64,000 nucleotides of DNA from Mangrovibacterium sp041596335 (GTDB lineage: Bacteria; Bacteroidota; Bacteroidia; Bacteroidales; Prolixibacteraceae). The notes under the pieces are model-generated. The model ran no database searches. It was not told the DNA's origin and was given only the letters and a program-made list of their open reading frames with translations. The stretch is taken from contig NZ_JBFHIT010000003.1 of NCBI RefSeq assembly GCF_041596335.1, positions 62,001 to 126,000 on the forward strand. The letters run 5' to 3'. Within the stretch, counting starts at the first letter, position 1. The number at the start of each line of letters is the position of its first letter. The translations under genes were made by a program, and so were the position numbers. Positions 29,401 through 36,754 of the stretch are shown here, one piece after another.

Positions 29401-29987
29401 TGAAGGATTCGTTGAATGTTCCTGCCGGTTTCAAATCTTCGCCAAAGGGGAAAGTGAGAACCAATGCCGATGGAGGAACTTCTTACATGCTTTATCAGCA
29501 GCGGGTAAAGGCCGGAGCTTTGATTGTTATTCCGGAATTCAGCGGAGCTTTTGGACTGCTGGCTGCCGTTCCGGTTTCAACCCTCGATGATGCCCGCGAT
29601 TTGCGCCCATCTGTGACTTATCAGGCGTCTGATGCTGAAAATTTGGGTAACGGGCAGGCGGAAGAAAAATGGGAAAAACCGGCGCGAAGAGTTGAAGGGG
29701 AAAGTGATGCGATCCTTTGGACTTTTCAGGTTGGGCTGGCTTCGAAATATGGCCTCGAGATTCGCTACTCCAATCCGTCAAACCGGACGATTCACGCTGA
29801 ATTGAGTATTGAAAGTCTGGATGGCCGGCCGATGAGTTCGGCCAAACTGGAATTTGATCCATCCGGCGACCGCTGGCGCAGTTTACGAACTGATACCGGA
29901 TCGATTATTAACGCCGGAACCTATAAACTGACCATCAAACTTAACGAAGAAGGGCCGATGTGGTTTAACTTTTTGAAAGTACAGTAG
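26448..29987 (+). CDS. GH2 family glycoside hydrolase with malectin domain, exported
   Basis: A 1179-residue protein with a signal peptide (about residues 11-30, ending GQAQP). GH2 layout: sugar-binding jelly roll (about 40-200, with VNIPHNWDDYGGFRRLVHGN), Ig-like domain (about 205-325), TIM barrel (about 330-620) with acid/base Glu447 in WGLENES and nucleophile Glu515 in NGEYGAW. After an Ig-like part (about 640-710) comes a malectin-type carbohydrate-binding domain (about 725-905: YRVNCGGAEYIDRAGNRW, DVAVNDKIVLKDLDIWKE), then a long C-terminal beta region (about 920-1179) of unrecognised function. The large size and binding modules suggest action on a bulky, branched glycan. The last domain ends at the start of a tandem-repeat spacer. 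Confidence 0.88.
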   Translation: MKNSFQLKNKMVNACLLASLFFMLTQVGQAQPIDKKNQVRQQVLLNADWQTVLLDDKEASGFQDPDFRYENWKQVNIPHNWDDYGGFRRLVHGNLHGSAFYRKTFSVQKIEKNKQYFLWFEGVGSYATVWLNGDSIGYHAGGRTSFTLDVTSALNEGQNLLSVRADHPAEIRDLPWVCGGCSSEWGFSEGSQPLGVFRPVHLIVTDDVRIEPFGVHIWNDKNISAEKATLNLTTEVRNYGEKTRKLKVVSRLLSAEGDLVAETTASVSVKPGVTDTVAQQMPDIQNPELWSLENPYLYILETSVYEGKKLLDQLHTSYGIRWINWDIHHEGATNRFYLNGKPVLINGTAEYEHLMGRSHAFTDEQIKSRVAQVHDAGYNSFRDAHQPHNLRYQEYWDSLGILWWPQMAAHIWFDNQAFRDNFKQLLTDWMRERRNSPSVILWGLENESTLPTDFAEECSALIRKLDPSTSSQRLITTCNGGTGTDWNVIQNWSGTYGGNPEAYDEEISRQLLNGEYGAWRSIDLHTEGEFEQDGIWSEDRFNLLMESKIRLAEKAGDRICGQYHWLLNSHENPGRTQGGEGTRELDRLGPVNYKGLISAWGEMLDGWYMYRANYVSSKEQPMVYLVSHTWPDRWMTPGLKDGIRVFSNCDEVELFNGLREKSLGKLKNPGRGQHFVWNQADIQNNVLVAVGYVGGVAVASDVIVVHHLPEAKNIEKLAGDLQPLNENTDRNYLYRVNCGGAEYIDRAGNRWEADVRWDGGNSWGSRSWTDDYPGLPAFYGSQRQTCDPIESTMDWPLLQSFRYGQHKLSYHFPVPDGNCEVELYFIEPWYGTGGSLNCEDWRVFDVAVNDKIVLKDLDIWKEVGHDRMMKKTVSVEVTDGRLELSFPQVKSGQAVISAIAISSADESLKAVPASEKLLQLKAETKDWTTQSWLNTGDAIDEANTCQFAELPPVLYSAEWLKPTNINNPGSIDFSTRTDADIFLALKDSLNVPAGFKSSPKGKVRTNADGGTSYMLYQQRVKAGALIVIPEFSGAFGLLAAVPVSTLDDARDLRPSVTYQASDAENLGNGQAEEKWEKPARRVEGESDAILWTFQVGLASKYGLEIRYSNPSNRTIHAELSIESLDGRPMSSAKLEFDPSGDRWRSLRTDTGSIINAGTYKLTIKLNEEGPMWFNFLKVQ

Positions 29988-29997
29988 GAGGCAGCTG

Positions 29998-30062
29998 CAA
30001 GCTACAAGCTACAAGCTACGAGAGACAATTGCTGATGCCTGAAACTTGCAGCCAGTAGCTTG
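29998..30062. repeat. CAAGCTA heptamer, three tandem copies plus inverted copy
   Basis: CAAGCTA occurs three times head to tail at 29998-30018 and once inverted (TAGCTTG) at 30056-30062; TGCAAG (29997) and CTTGCA (30045) also pair. The 102-base gap between GH2 and GH31 genes can fold into a long-range stem. It overlaps a TTG that could be misread as the GH31 start. Confidence 0.6.
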
Positions 30063-30089
30063 AAGCTAAAAATATATTTCAAACCGAAT

Positions 30090-32369
30090 ATGAAACGAAC
30101 CAATTTTCAACTCATCGATTTTCTGGATTTCGATCCCGCATTTCCGGGAAATGAATTTCTGTGGAAGTGCGGCGAACCTGCGGAGGTGCGGGAAGATAAG
30201 GGAGACATCGTCTTCTACATCCCTTTTCAGCGGCAGAAGCCAATGAATGACATCGTGGCTGATCCGGAACTTGCTCCGAATTATCATCAATTGCGGCTGC
30301 GGGCCTACAATGATAAAATAGTGAGAATTGCAATCGGGATCGGTTGTGAGGATATGCCTGAATCGGAAGTGTTGCAGTTTCATCAGTCGGTGAAGCAAAC
30401 GCCATTGAAGCTGCAAACAACGGACGATGCTTTTACGGTTACCGATGAAAAAGGTCATGTGAAAGCTAAATTGAATCGAAAACCTTTCAACCTGGATCAC
30501 TGGAGCGACTTGTTGCCGGCAGCTGGTAAAGGCCTGGAATTGGCGCTTTATCCCGATTCTCAGAAAGAAGTTCGACTCAGTGCTTACGACCAGTTCTTTC
30601 CGGCGCGGCACGACGCTTTTGCCCTGGCTTACGTGGAAGAAAACGGTCAGGTGCGCAGTACAACCATGTCGTTTCATTGCGAGCCCGATGAATGTTTTGC
30701 CGGAACCGGCGAGCGGTTTACGAAGATGGATCTGGTAGGCCAGACTTTTCAGCTTAAAAACCAGGACGGGCAGGGGGTGAATAACCGCCGTACCTATAAA
30801 AATGTACCTTTCCTGCTGTCGAGCCGAAAGTATGGCGTTTTTATGCACACCACAGCCCATTCGAAATTTTCGGTGGCCGATCATTCCAGTCGCTCGGTGC
30901 AGCTGTTGAGCGAAGAGCCTTCGCTGGATGTGTTTTTCATCGGCGGTGACTCTCCCGAAGAAATATTATACAATTACCGCTGTTTGACGGGCTTCCCGAC
31001 CATGCTTCCGTTGTGGAGTTTCGGTACCTGGATGAGCCGCATGACCTATTTTTCGGAGGATGAAGTGAATGAAATTTGTGATCGCATGCGGAAGGAAGAT
31101 TTTCCCTGTGATGTGATTCACCTCGATACCGGCTGGTTTGTGACCGACTGGTTGTGCGAGTGGAAATTCAACCCCGAACGCTTTCCCGATCCCGTGCGAT
31201 TTGTGAAAAATCTACGGCAAAACGGCTATAAAGTCAGTCTGTGGCAAATGCCCTACATCGCTGCCGCTGCCGAGCAGCACGACGAAGCGCTGGCCAACAA
31301 ATACATGTGTGTATTGGAGCAAACCGAAAAGCAGGGAGGCTCTAATTTCAGCGCGCTCGATTATGCTGGAACCATCGATTTTACCTATCCGAAAGCCGTT
31401 GAATGGTACAAAGGATTGTTGCGCGAACTGCTCGAAATGGGAGTTGTTTGCATCAAAACCGATTTTGGTGAAGACATTCATATGCAGGCTCGTTATCACG
31501 GAATGGAAGCTGAAAAACTGAATAACCTTTACGCGCTGCTTTATCAGAAGGCAGCCTACGAAATCACTCAGCAGGTAACCGGCGATGGTATTGTTTGGGC
31601 ACGCGCCGGCTGGGCTGGTTGTCAACGTTATCCGCTGCATTGGGGTGGCGACTCGGCCTGCTCGTGGGACGGATTGGCTGGATCGCTGAAAGGCGGCCTG
31701 CACCTTGGCCTTTCCGGTTTTGGCTATTGGAGTCACGATGTTCCCGGCTTTCACAGCGTTCCCGATTTCATGAACTCGGTGGTGCCCGACGATCTTTACG
31801 TTCGCTGGACCCAGTTCGGCGTATTCTCCTCGCATCTGCGCTACCATGGCACCTCGAAACGCGAGCCTTACGAGTTTCCGAACATCGCCGGAATCGTCCG
31901 CAAATGGCTGAAACTGCGCTATGCTCTCATTCCTTATCTGGTGCAGCAAAGTGAACTGACAACACAGTCGGGTTATCCAATATTGAGGTCTTTGGTTTTT
32001 CATCACCCGGACGACCAAATGTGCTGGCACATCGACAATCAATATTATTTCGGCGACCACTTTCTGGTTGCACCGGTTATGAATAGTGAAAACAAGCGGG
32101 ATGTGTACTTGCCGGAAGGTGAATGGATCAACTTTTTCACCGGTGATCAGGTTCCAGGTGGCCGTTGGTTGAAGGAGTTTGAATGTCCGCTGGATGAAAT
32201 GCCGGTTTGGGTGAAAGCAGGTTCTGAGATACCGGTATATCCGTTGCCGGTGAGCAATACCGATGAGATGGATTTGTCGAAAACAGTGAAGTTGAAATTT
32301 GATGAGAACTATCGCGGAATTGAAATAATTCTAAAGCACCTCCTGGCCTCCCCGGCGAGGAGGAACTGA
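30090..32369 (+). CDS. GH31 family glycoside hydrolase (alpha-xylosidase/glucosidase-like)
   Basis: The ATG at 30090 (759 residues) is preferred over a TTG at 30060 that lies in repeat DNA. No signal peptide is visible, so the enzyme is probably cytoplasmic. N-terminal beta-sandwich (about 1-230, ending near CFAGTGERFTKMDLVG) precedes the TIM barrel: DVIHLDTGWF, nucleophile Asp458 in IKTDFGED, acid/base Asp521 in WGGDSACSW, and FGYWSHDVPGF. This pattern is close to YicI-type alpha-xylosidases and related alpha-galactosidase/quinovosidase members. The last twelve codons (LKHLLASPARRN) are made of a GC-rich palindromic element (32334-32366), so the natural C-terminus has been rewritten or extended. 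Confidence 0.9.
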   Translation: MKRTNFQLIDFLDFDPAFPGNEFLWKCGEPAEVREDKGDIVFYIPFQRQKPMNDIVADPELAPNYHQLRLRAYNDKIVRIAIGIGCEDMPESEVLQFHQSVKQTPLKLQTTDDAFTVTDEKGHVKAKLNRKPFNLDHWSDLLPAAGKGLELALYPDSQKEVRLSAYDQFFPARHDAFALAYVEENGQVRSTTMSFHCEPDECFAGTGERFTKMDLVGQTFQLKNQDGQGVNNRRTYKNVPFLLSSRKYGVFMHTTAHSKFSVADHSSRSVQLLSEEPSLDVFFIGGDSPEEILYNYRCLTGFPTMLPLWSFGTWMSRMTYFSEDEVNEICDRMRKEDFPCDVIHLDTGWFVTDWLCEWKFNPERFPDPVRFVKNLRQNGYKVSLWQMPYIAAAAEQHDEALANKYMCVLEQTEKQGGSNFSALDYAGTIDFTYPKAVEWYKGLLRELLEMGVVCIKTDFGEDIHMQARYHGMEAEKLNNLYALLYQKAAYEITQQVTGDGIVWARAGWAGCQRYPLHWGGDSACSWDGLAGSLKGGLHLGLSGFGYWSHDVPGFHSVPDFMNSVVPDDLYVRWTQFGVFSSHLRYHGTSKREPYEFPNIAGIVRKWLKLRYALIPYLVQQSELTTQSGYPILRSLVFHHPDDQMCWHIDNQYYFGDHFLVAPVMNSENKRDVYLPEGEWINFFTGDQVPGGRWLKEFECPLDEMPVWVKAGSEIPVYPLPVSNTDEMDLSKTVKLKFDENYRGIEIILKHLLASPARRN
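32334..32366 (-). repeat. GC-rich palindromic element copy 1, overlapping the GH31 stop
   Basis: CCTCC (32347-32351) and GGAGG (32359-32363) form a hairpin; the reverse strand reads TTCCTCC-loop-GGGGAGGCC with a trailing AGGAGGTGCTT, the same architecture as the elements at 32582 and 33834 but diverged and inverted. The GH31 stop codon (32367) lies right at its edge. Confidence 0.5.
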
Positions 32370-32506
32370 AAACACGGCCAACACAACTTAGTGAGTTTAA
32401 AATGAAATTAGGCTGCCCATACAACGCGAAATGAACACGATGTACATTCAGAAACCCAAGGCGTTGCTATTGGGTTAAAATAAAGTAGCCGTTCAGGCAA
32501 AATTGG

Positions 32507-32535
32507 CATTTTAAAGGATATTCATTTTAAAGGAT
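32507..32535. repeat. Direct repeat CATTTTAAAGGAT x2 upstream of UroD-like gene
   Basis: CATTTTAAAGGAT at 32507-32519 is repeated exactly at 32523-32535, 16-base period, ending 23 bases before the ATG at 32559. In the 189-base gap 32370-32558 there is also an AACCCA/TGGGTT hairpin (32453-32476). The direct repeat could be a regulator or ribosome-access site; nothing else is seen in the gap. Confidence 0.45.
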
Positions 32536-32558
32536 CGAAATCTTAAAAGTTAAGAAAA

Positions 32559-33680
32559 ATGAATAAAAAACGACAAGCAGTTTCCCCTCCTTTGGAGGGG
32601 TTAGGGGAGGCTTCCTGGAAAAGCAACTGGGAAGAATCGAAAAAACATTATACCGATTGGTGGAATGGGAAGGGCCTTGTACTGAGTATGTGGGAACACT
32701 TGCAGGAAGGAGTCAAACCACATGCAACAGTTGCCCCACCAGCGGATGCAAAAGATCTCAAACAATATTGGTTCGATCCGCAATGGCGGGCTGATAACCT
32801 GCACTATCAACTGTCGCGCAGTTCTTTTATGGCCGACATTCCGCCCGTTGCCAATACCCATTTAGGGCCCGGTTCGCTGGCAGCATTGTTGGGAGCCGAG
32901 CTGGATGGCGGCCCGGATACCATCTGGATCAGACACAAGCCGGGGGGAGAAATGAACCTGAAGTTCGACGAAAATCACCCGATGTGGAAGCTTCATGTTG
33001 ACCTGTTGAAAGCCTGCAAAGCCAATGCGCAAGGGAACTACTATGTGGGCTGCCCCGATTTGGTGGAGGGGCTCGATGTGCTAGCCAGCATCCGCGGAAC
33101 ACAGGATGTGTTGATGGACATGATCATGCAACCCGATGAACTGGCACAACAGCTTCAGCAAATTAATGAGGTGTATTTTGAAGCGTTTGACCGCATTTAC
33201 AACATCATTCGTGAAGGCGACGAAAGTACCTTCTGTTATTTTTCGCTTTGGGCGCCTGGTACGGTTTCCAAGTTGCAGTCAGATATTTCGATCATGATTT
33301 CGGAGGACGACTACCGGCAGTTTGTGCAGCCCTACATCAGGCAACAATGCCAAAAAATCGACTATACACTTTATCACCTCGATGGGGTGGGAGCGCAACG
33401 CCACCTGGATGCGCTGCTCGAAATCGATGAATTGAATGCCATTCAGTGGACTCCGGGCGTTGGCGAACCGCAAGGCGGGAATCCCTGTTGGTTCGATCTG
33501 TACAAAAAAATATTGGCGGGCGGAAAATCCGTTATGGCGAACTGGGTGACTTTGGCCGAGCTGGAGCCCTTGCTCGACACGGTCGGCAACCAGGGCTTGC
33601 ACATCAATGTCGATTTTAAGAATGAACGCGATATTGAAGCTGCACTGAAAATTGTGGAGAAATACCGAAGCCCCCTCTGA
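32559..33680 (+). CDS. UroD-superfamily protein (corrinoid methyltransferase-like), repeat-extended at both ends
   Basis: A 373-residue cytoplasmic protein of the uroporphyrinogen-decarboxylase/MtaA barrel superfamily. NWEESKKHYTDWWNGKGLVL near the start, YYVGCPDLVEGLDVLASIRG, FSLWAPGTVSKLQSDISIMI, YTLYHLDGVGAQRHLDALLE and GKSVMANWVTLAELEPLLD resemble a Bacteroidota/Firmicutes group often labelled trimethylamine corrinoid protein 2, whose true function is unknown. It could transfer methyl groups to or from a corrinoid protein such as that encoded at 54157. Codons 8-18 (VSPPLEGLGEA) are encoded by a palindromic repeat, and the stop codon lies in another copy, so the family core is about residues 20-368. 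The next in-frame Met is not until residue 44, so the repeat is probably translated. Confidence 0.62.
   Translation: MNKKRQAVSPPLEGLGEASWKSNWEESKKHYTDWWNGKGLVLSMWEHLQEGVKPHATVAPPADAKDLKQYWFDPQWRADNLHYQLSRSSFMADIPPVANTHLGPGSLAALLGAELDGGPDTIWIRHKPGGEMNLKFDENHPMWKLHVDLLKACKANAQGNYYVGCPDLVEGLDVLASIRGTQDVLMDMIMQPDELAQQLQQINEVYFEAFDRIYNIIREGDESTFCYFSLWAPGTVSKLQSDISIMISEDDYRQFVQPYIRQQCQKIDYTLYHLDGVGAQRHLDALLEIDELNAIQWTPGVGEPQGGNPCWFDLYKKILAGGKSVMANWVTLAELEPLLDTVGNQGLHINVDFKNERDIEAALKIVEKYRSPL
32582..32612 (+). repeat. GC-rich palindromic element copy 2, inside 5' end of UroD-like gene
   Basis: CCCCTCCTTTGGAGGGG at 32584-32600 is a near-perfect palindrome followed by TTAGGGGAGGCTT. The same 17-base core recurs exactly at 33836-33852. 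It is in frame with the gene and encodes SPPLEGLGEA. Confidence 0.75.
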
Positions 33681-33698
33681 CTCCCCATGGGGGGAGAA
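33669..33698 (-). repeat. GC-rich palindromic element copy 3, containing the UroD-like stop codon
   Basis: AGCCCCCTCTGACTCCCC with the hairpin CTCCCC (33681-33686) / GGGGAG (33691-33696). The reverse strand reads CTCCCC-loop-GGGGAG-TCAGAGGGGGCT, matching copies 2 and 4 in layout but in opposite orientation. It supplies the last codons and the TGA (33678-33680) of the upstream gene. Confidence 0.6.
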
Positions 33699-33833
33699 AG
33701 AAACTTGTCCCGTCCTTATCTGAATGGAATGGGGGAATGAAGCTGCTTTCTACGTAAATAGTAAAAGTTCATACATGGCAATTAGAATGGAATAGGCTAA
33801 GTAATAATTCTTCAAATAAAATGAAAATTAAAA

Positions 33834-33865
33834 CTCCCCTCCTTTGGAGGGGTTTGGGGGAGGCT
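33834..33865 (+). repeat. GC-rich palindromic element copy 4, just before the oxidoreductase start
   Basis: CCCCTCCTTTGGAGGGG (33836-33852) followed by TTTGGGGGAGGCT, the same core as copy 2. An ATG at 33821 lies before it in frame with the oxidoreductase, and the likely true ATG (33869) lies four bases after it, so the hairpin sits in the ribosome-binding region. Confidence 0.75.
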
Positions 33866-33868
33866 GTT

Positions 33869-34930
33869 ATGTTACGATTAGGAATTTTAGGGATTGGGGA
33901 AGGCAGAAGCACGATGTCGGCTGCCTTGAAGAGTGAGAAATGGGAGCTGAAAATGATTTGCGACCGGAATGAGGAATTGTGTAAGCAGCGTGGAAAGGAA
34001 TTCGATTTTCACCATTACACGTTGAACTATGAGGATATGCTGAATGATCCGGAGATCGACGTCATTGGCATTTATACACCCGATCATTTGCATGCGACAC
34101 ACATTAAACTGGCTTTGTTGGCCGGCAAGCATGTCGTTTGTACCAAACCGCTGATCGATAATCTGGCTGATGCAGAAGAGCTGTTGCGCATTAGCGACGA
34201 AACCGGCAAAAAGGTTTTTGTGGGACAAAGTTCGCGCTTTTTCGAGCCGATGAAACGGCAGCGAAAGGACTACGAGGAAGGCCTGATCGGTGAACTGGTG
34301 ACTGTTGAGGCGAATTATAATGCCGACCATCGCTGGTTTTTGGGTAAAGGCTGGTCGTTGCAGGAAAGCTTTATGTGGCTGTACGGTGGGTTGAGTCATC
34401 CCGTTGATTTTATTCGCTGGTACTTGCCGAATATCGAAGAAGTGATGGGCTACGGCATGCTCAGTCCGAATGGGCGCCAGGGGGGCTTGAAGAATGAGGA
34501 CACCATGCACTTCATTTTTAAAACAAGCGATGGCCGCGTGGCCAGTGTGAGCGGAACCTACACTTGTCCGGTGCAGCCCATGCAGCGCGAAAGTGAAATG
34601 ACCTGTATCCTGAGGGGAACGGAAGGTGCCAGTCAGGGCGATTACATGGATCTGCGTTATGCCATTACCGACAAAACCGGTGAAGAGCGCATCATTACCT
34701 GGGAACACAAATTGAAACACTATTTCCGCTTTGAAGGAAAATCGCATCATGCCGGCGAATACCAGAATTACCTCGAATATTTTGCCGAATGTCTTGAAAG
34801 CGGCCAGACAGCCTATCCCGATTTGCGCGAAGGAATTGGCACGATCGCCGTGTTGAAAGCGATGGAAGAATCGCTGAAAACCGGAATGCCGGTAAAAGTA
34901 AAAAGCCCGCTGGATGATCTGCCCGGATAA
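33869..34930 (+). CDS. Gfo/Idh/MocA-family NAD(P)-dependent oxidoreductase
   Basis: Start set at ATG 33869 (353 residues), because the Rossmann fold begins at once (MLRLGILGIGEGRSTMSAAL) and the 16 residues added by the ATG at 33821 come from a palindromic repeat. Other marks: IDVIGIYTPDHLHATHIKLA, then HVVCTKPLIDN (Thr in place of the usual Glu of EKP), FVGQSSRFFEP, and the C-terminal catalytic/substrate domain with GLSHPVDFIRWYLP. Such enzymes oxidise or epimerise sugars or inositols. No signal peptide, so cytoplasmic; it sits directly before a sodium symporter gene (19-base gap), suggesting uptake and oxidation of one released monosaccharide. Substrate unknown. Confidence 0.85.
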   Translation: MLRLGILGIGEGRSTMSAALKSEKWELKMICDRNEELCKQRGKEFDFHHYTLNYEDMLNDPEIDVIGIYTPDHLHATHIKLALLAGKHVVCTKPLIDNLADAEELLRISDETGKKVFVGQSSRFFEPMKRQRKDYEEGLIGELVTVEANYNADHRWFLGKGWSLQESFMWLYGGLSHPVDFIRWYLPNIEEVMGYGMLSPNGRQGGLKNEDTMHFIFKTSDGRVASVSGTYTCPVQPMQRESEMTCILRGTEGASQGDYMDLRYAITDKTGEERIITWEHKLKHYFRFEGKSHHAGEYQNYLEYFAECLESGQTAYPDLREGIGTIAVLKAMEESLKTGMPVKVKSPLDDLPG

Positions 34931-34949
34931 ACAAACCTAAACTTAGAAC

Positions 34950-36533
34950 ATGGAGAGTATTTATAGCTTCTTAAAACCAATCGATTTTGTTGTTGTCGTC
35001 ATTTACCTGATTGTTTTAATCGGAATTGGCTATTGGGTCAGTTTTGTGAAGAAACGCGATGAAGACGAAAACCTCTTTCTGGCCGGAAAGACACTCGGCT
35101 GGTCGAGCATCGGCCTGACAATGTGGGGAACCAATGTGGGGCCCTCAATGCTGATTGCATCTGCCAGTATTGGTTACACCACCGGTATTGTTGCCGGAAA
35201 TTTCGGCTGGTACGCCTTTGTATTTATTTTGTTGCTGTCGCTGGTTTTTGCTCCACGCTACCTCGGGGCCAATGTGCAAACGCTTCCCGAGTTTATGGGC
35301 AAGCGCTTCGGACAATCAACCCGCAGTATTTTGGCCTGGTACACACTGGCTACCATTCTGATTTCGTGGCTGGCGCTGACCCTGTTTGCCGGAGGCATTC
35401 TGGTAGGGCAGATTCTTGATCTACCGCTTTGGATTTCAGTGATTATTCTGGTTGTCATTGCGGGCTTTTTTACCATTGCCGGAGGCTTGAAGGCCATTGC
35501 TTATACCAATGTATTTCAGATGATTTTGCTGATCGGCGTTTCGCTGGTTCTGACGGTTGTCGGTCTGGTTAAAGCCGGTGGACCGATGGCTGTTTTTGAG
35601 AATACACCCGGTAACTACTGGAATTTATTGCTGCCGATGGACAATGAAAGTTATCCTTGGTTAGCCATTGTGTTGGGTTATCCGGTCATGGGGGTTTGGT
35701 TTTGGTGTACCGACCAGTCGATGGTGCAATCGGTACTGGGGGCCAAAAACCTGAAACAGGGACAACTTGGCGCGAACTTCACGGGCTGGCTGAAAATTCT
35801 GGATGTGGCGCTTTTCATCATTCCCGGTATTACCTGCTTTGTGCTGTTCCCGAATCTGGCAGATCCGGATGAAGCCTACATGACCATGGTGACCCGCCTG
35901 CTCCCTTCCGGAATGATCGGAATGGTGATGGCTGTATTGATTGCCGCTTTGGTAAGTACCATCGATTCGGCGCTGAACTCGTTGAGCACCGTTTTTACCA
36001 TGGATATTTATGTGAAAAAATTCCGCCCCGATGCCAGCCAAAAGGAAATTGTGAACATCGGGCGCATTGTTACTGTGTTAGGGGCTGCTATTGCCGTTGT
36101 GCTGGCTGTTGGGATCGACAGTATCAAAGGACTGAATCTGTTCGATGTTTTTCAGGCCATCCTTGGATTTATCGCGCCGCCCATGTCGGTGGTGTTCTTG
36201 TTCGGCGTGCTGTGGAAGAAGACCAGTCGTAAAGCAGCCAACTTTATTTTATCGGTCGGAACCATTATTAGTCTGGGTACAGGAGTCATGTATTTGTGGA
36301 TATTCCCAAATGAGGACTATGATTTCTGGCCACACTTCCTCTTACTTTCCTTTATCATTTTTGTTGCGCTTTCCATTCTCATCACCGTTATATCATTGGC
36401 TGACCATAAAACGGAAGGACAGAATACACTTGATTTTGGAACCCTCAGCAAAGCTTCCCCAAAGGTTATAGCATTGTGGGCCGCCCTGGTGGTTGTTATG
36501 GTAAGCTTGTATATTCTATTTAACGGTCATTAA
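34950..36533 (+). CDS. Sodium:solute symporter (SSS family)
   Basis: A 527-residue inner-membrane protein with about 13-14 hydrophobic helices. SSS hallmarks: FLAGKTLGWSSIGLTMWGTN in helix 2, FMGKRFGQSTRSILAWYTLA, TIAGGLKAIAYTNVFQMILL, and AALVSTIDSALNSLSTVFTM, the helix-8 stretch with serines that bind sodium. Uptake of a monosaccharide or uronate from the periplasm into the cytoplasm is expected, feeding the adjacent oxidoreductase. It is the last gene before a terminator at 36631, closing this enzyme run. Confidence 0.92.
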   Translation: MESIYSFLKPIDFVVVVIYLIVLIGIGYWVSFVKKRDEDENLFLAGKTLGWSSIGLTMWGTNVGPSMLIASASIGYTTGIVAGNFGWYAFVFILLLSLVFAPRYLGANVQTLPEFMGKRFGQSTRSILAWYTLATILISWLALTLFAGGILVGQILDLPLWISVIILVVIAGFFTIAGGLKAIAYTNVFQMILLIGVSLVLTVVGLVKAGGPMAVFENTPGNYWNLLLPMDNESYPWLAIVLGYPVMGVWFWCTDQSMVQSVLGAKNLKQGQLGANFTGWLKILDVALFIIPGITCFVLFPNLADPDEAYMTMVTRLLPSGMIGMVMAVLIAALVSTIDSALNSLSTVFTMDIYVKKFRPDASQKEIVNIGRIVTVLGAAIAVVLAVGIDSIKGLNLFDVFQAILGFIAPPMSVVFLFGVLWKKTSRKAANFILSVGTIISLGTGVMYLWIFPNEDYDFWPHFLLLSFIIFVALSILITVISLADHKTEGQNTLDFGTLSKASPKVIALWAALVVVMVSLYILFNGH

Positions 36534-36630
36534 ATTTTTTGTAACCAACGTTGGAACATGTTTGAGTCAATAGATTCATATTTAGTTATTTAAACGTGAT
36601 AGAATTAGAATATTGAATGATTATAGGTGT

Positions 36631-36664
36631 ATGCCGGCTGCAAAATGATTCAGCCGGCATTTTT
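36631..36664 (+). terminator. Rho-independent terminator after symporter gene
   Basis: Perfect 10-bp stem ATGCCGGCTG (36631-36640) and CAGCCGGCAT (36651-36660), ten-base loop, then TTTT. Ends the first enzyme run. Confidence 0.88.
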
Positions 36665-36700
36665 GATTTCCGGAGGGCAAACAATCAAAACTTCTTGAAA

Positions 36701-36714
36701 TAAAAACGATTACA
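36701..36714. promoter_or_regulatory. LacI-type operator-like site 1
   Basis: TAAAAACGATTACA agrees with site 2 (36769) at 12 of 14 positions. Its centre is 68 bases upstream of the site 2 centre, a spacing that would allow looping. Confidence 0.5.
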
Positions 36715-36754
36715 TTATTGATCGTTAATGGAATAGTTAAAAGATTTAATATTA

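Noticed and set aside
30066..30884. 272-codon open frame on the minus strand opposite the GH31 gene
   Set aside because: It is fully antisense to a gene with intact catalytic motifs and its translation has no recognisable domain; it is a shadow of biased codon use.
31212..32060. 282-codon minus-strand open frame opposite the GH31 barrel
   Set aside because: Same reason: opposite strand of conserved catalytic sequence, no domain seen.
33821..33868. Upstream ATG for the oxidoreductase, adding 16 residues
   Set aside because: The added residues are encoded by a palindromic repeat found elsewhere, and a better ATG at 33869 starts the Rossmann fold directly.
33887..34750. 287-codon minus-strand open frame opposite the oxidoreductase gene
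   Set aside because: Antisense to a clear Gfo/Idh/MocA protein, no start context or domain; a coding shadow.
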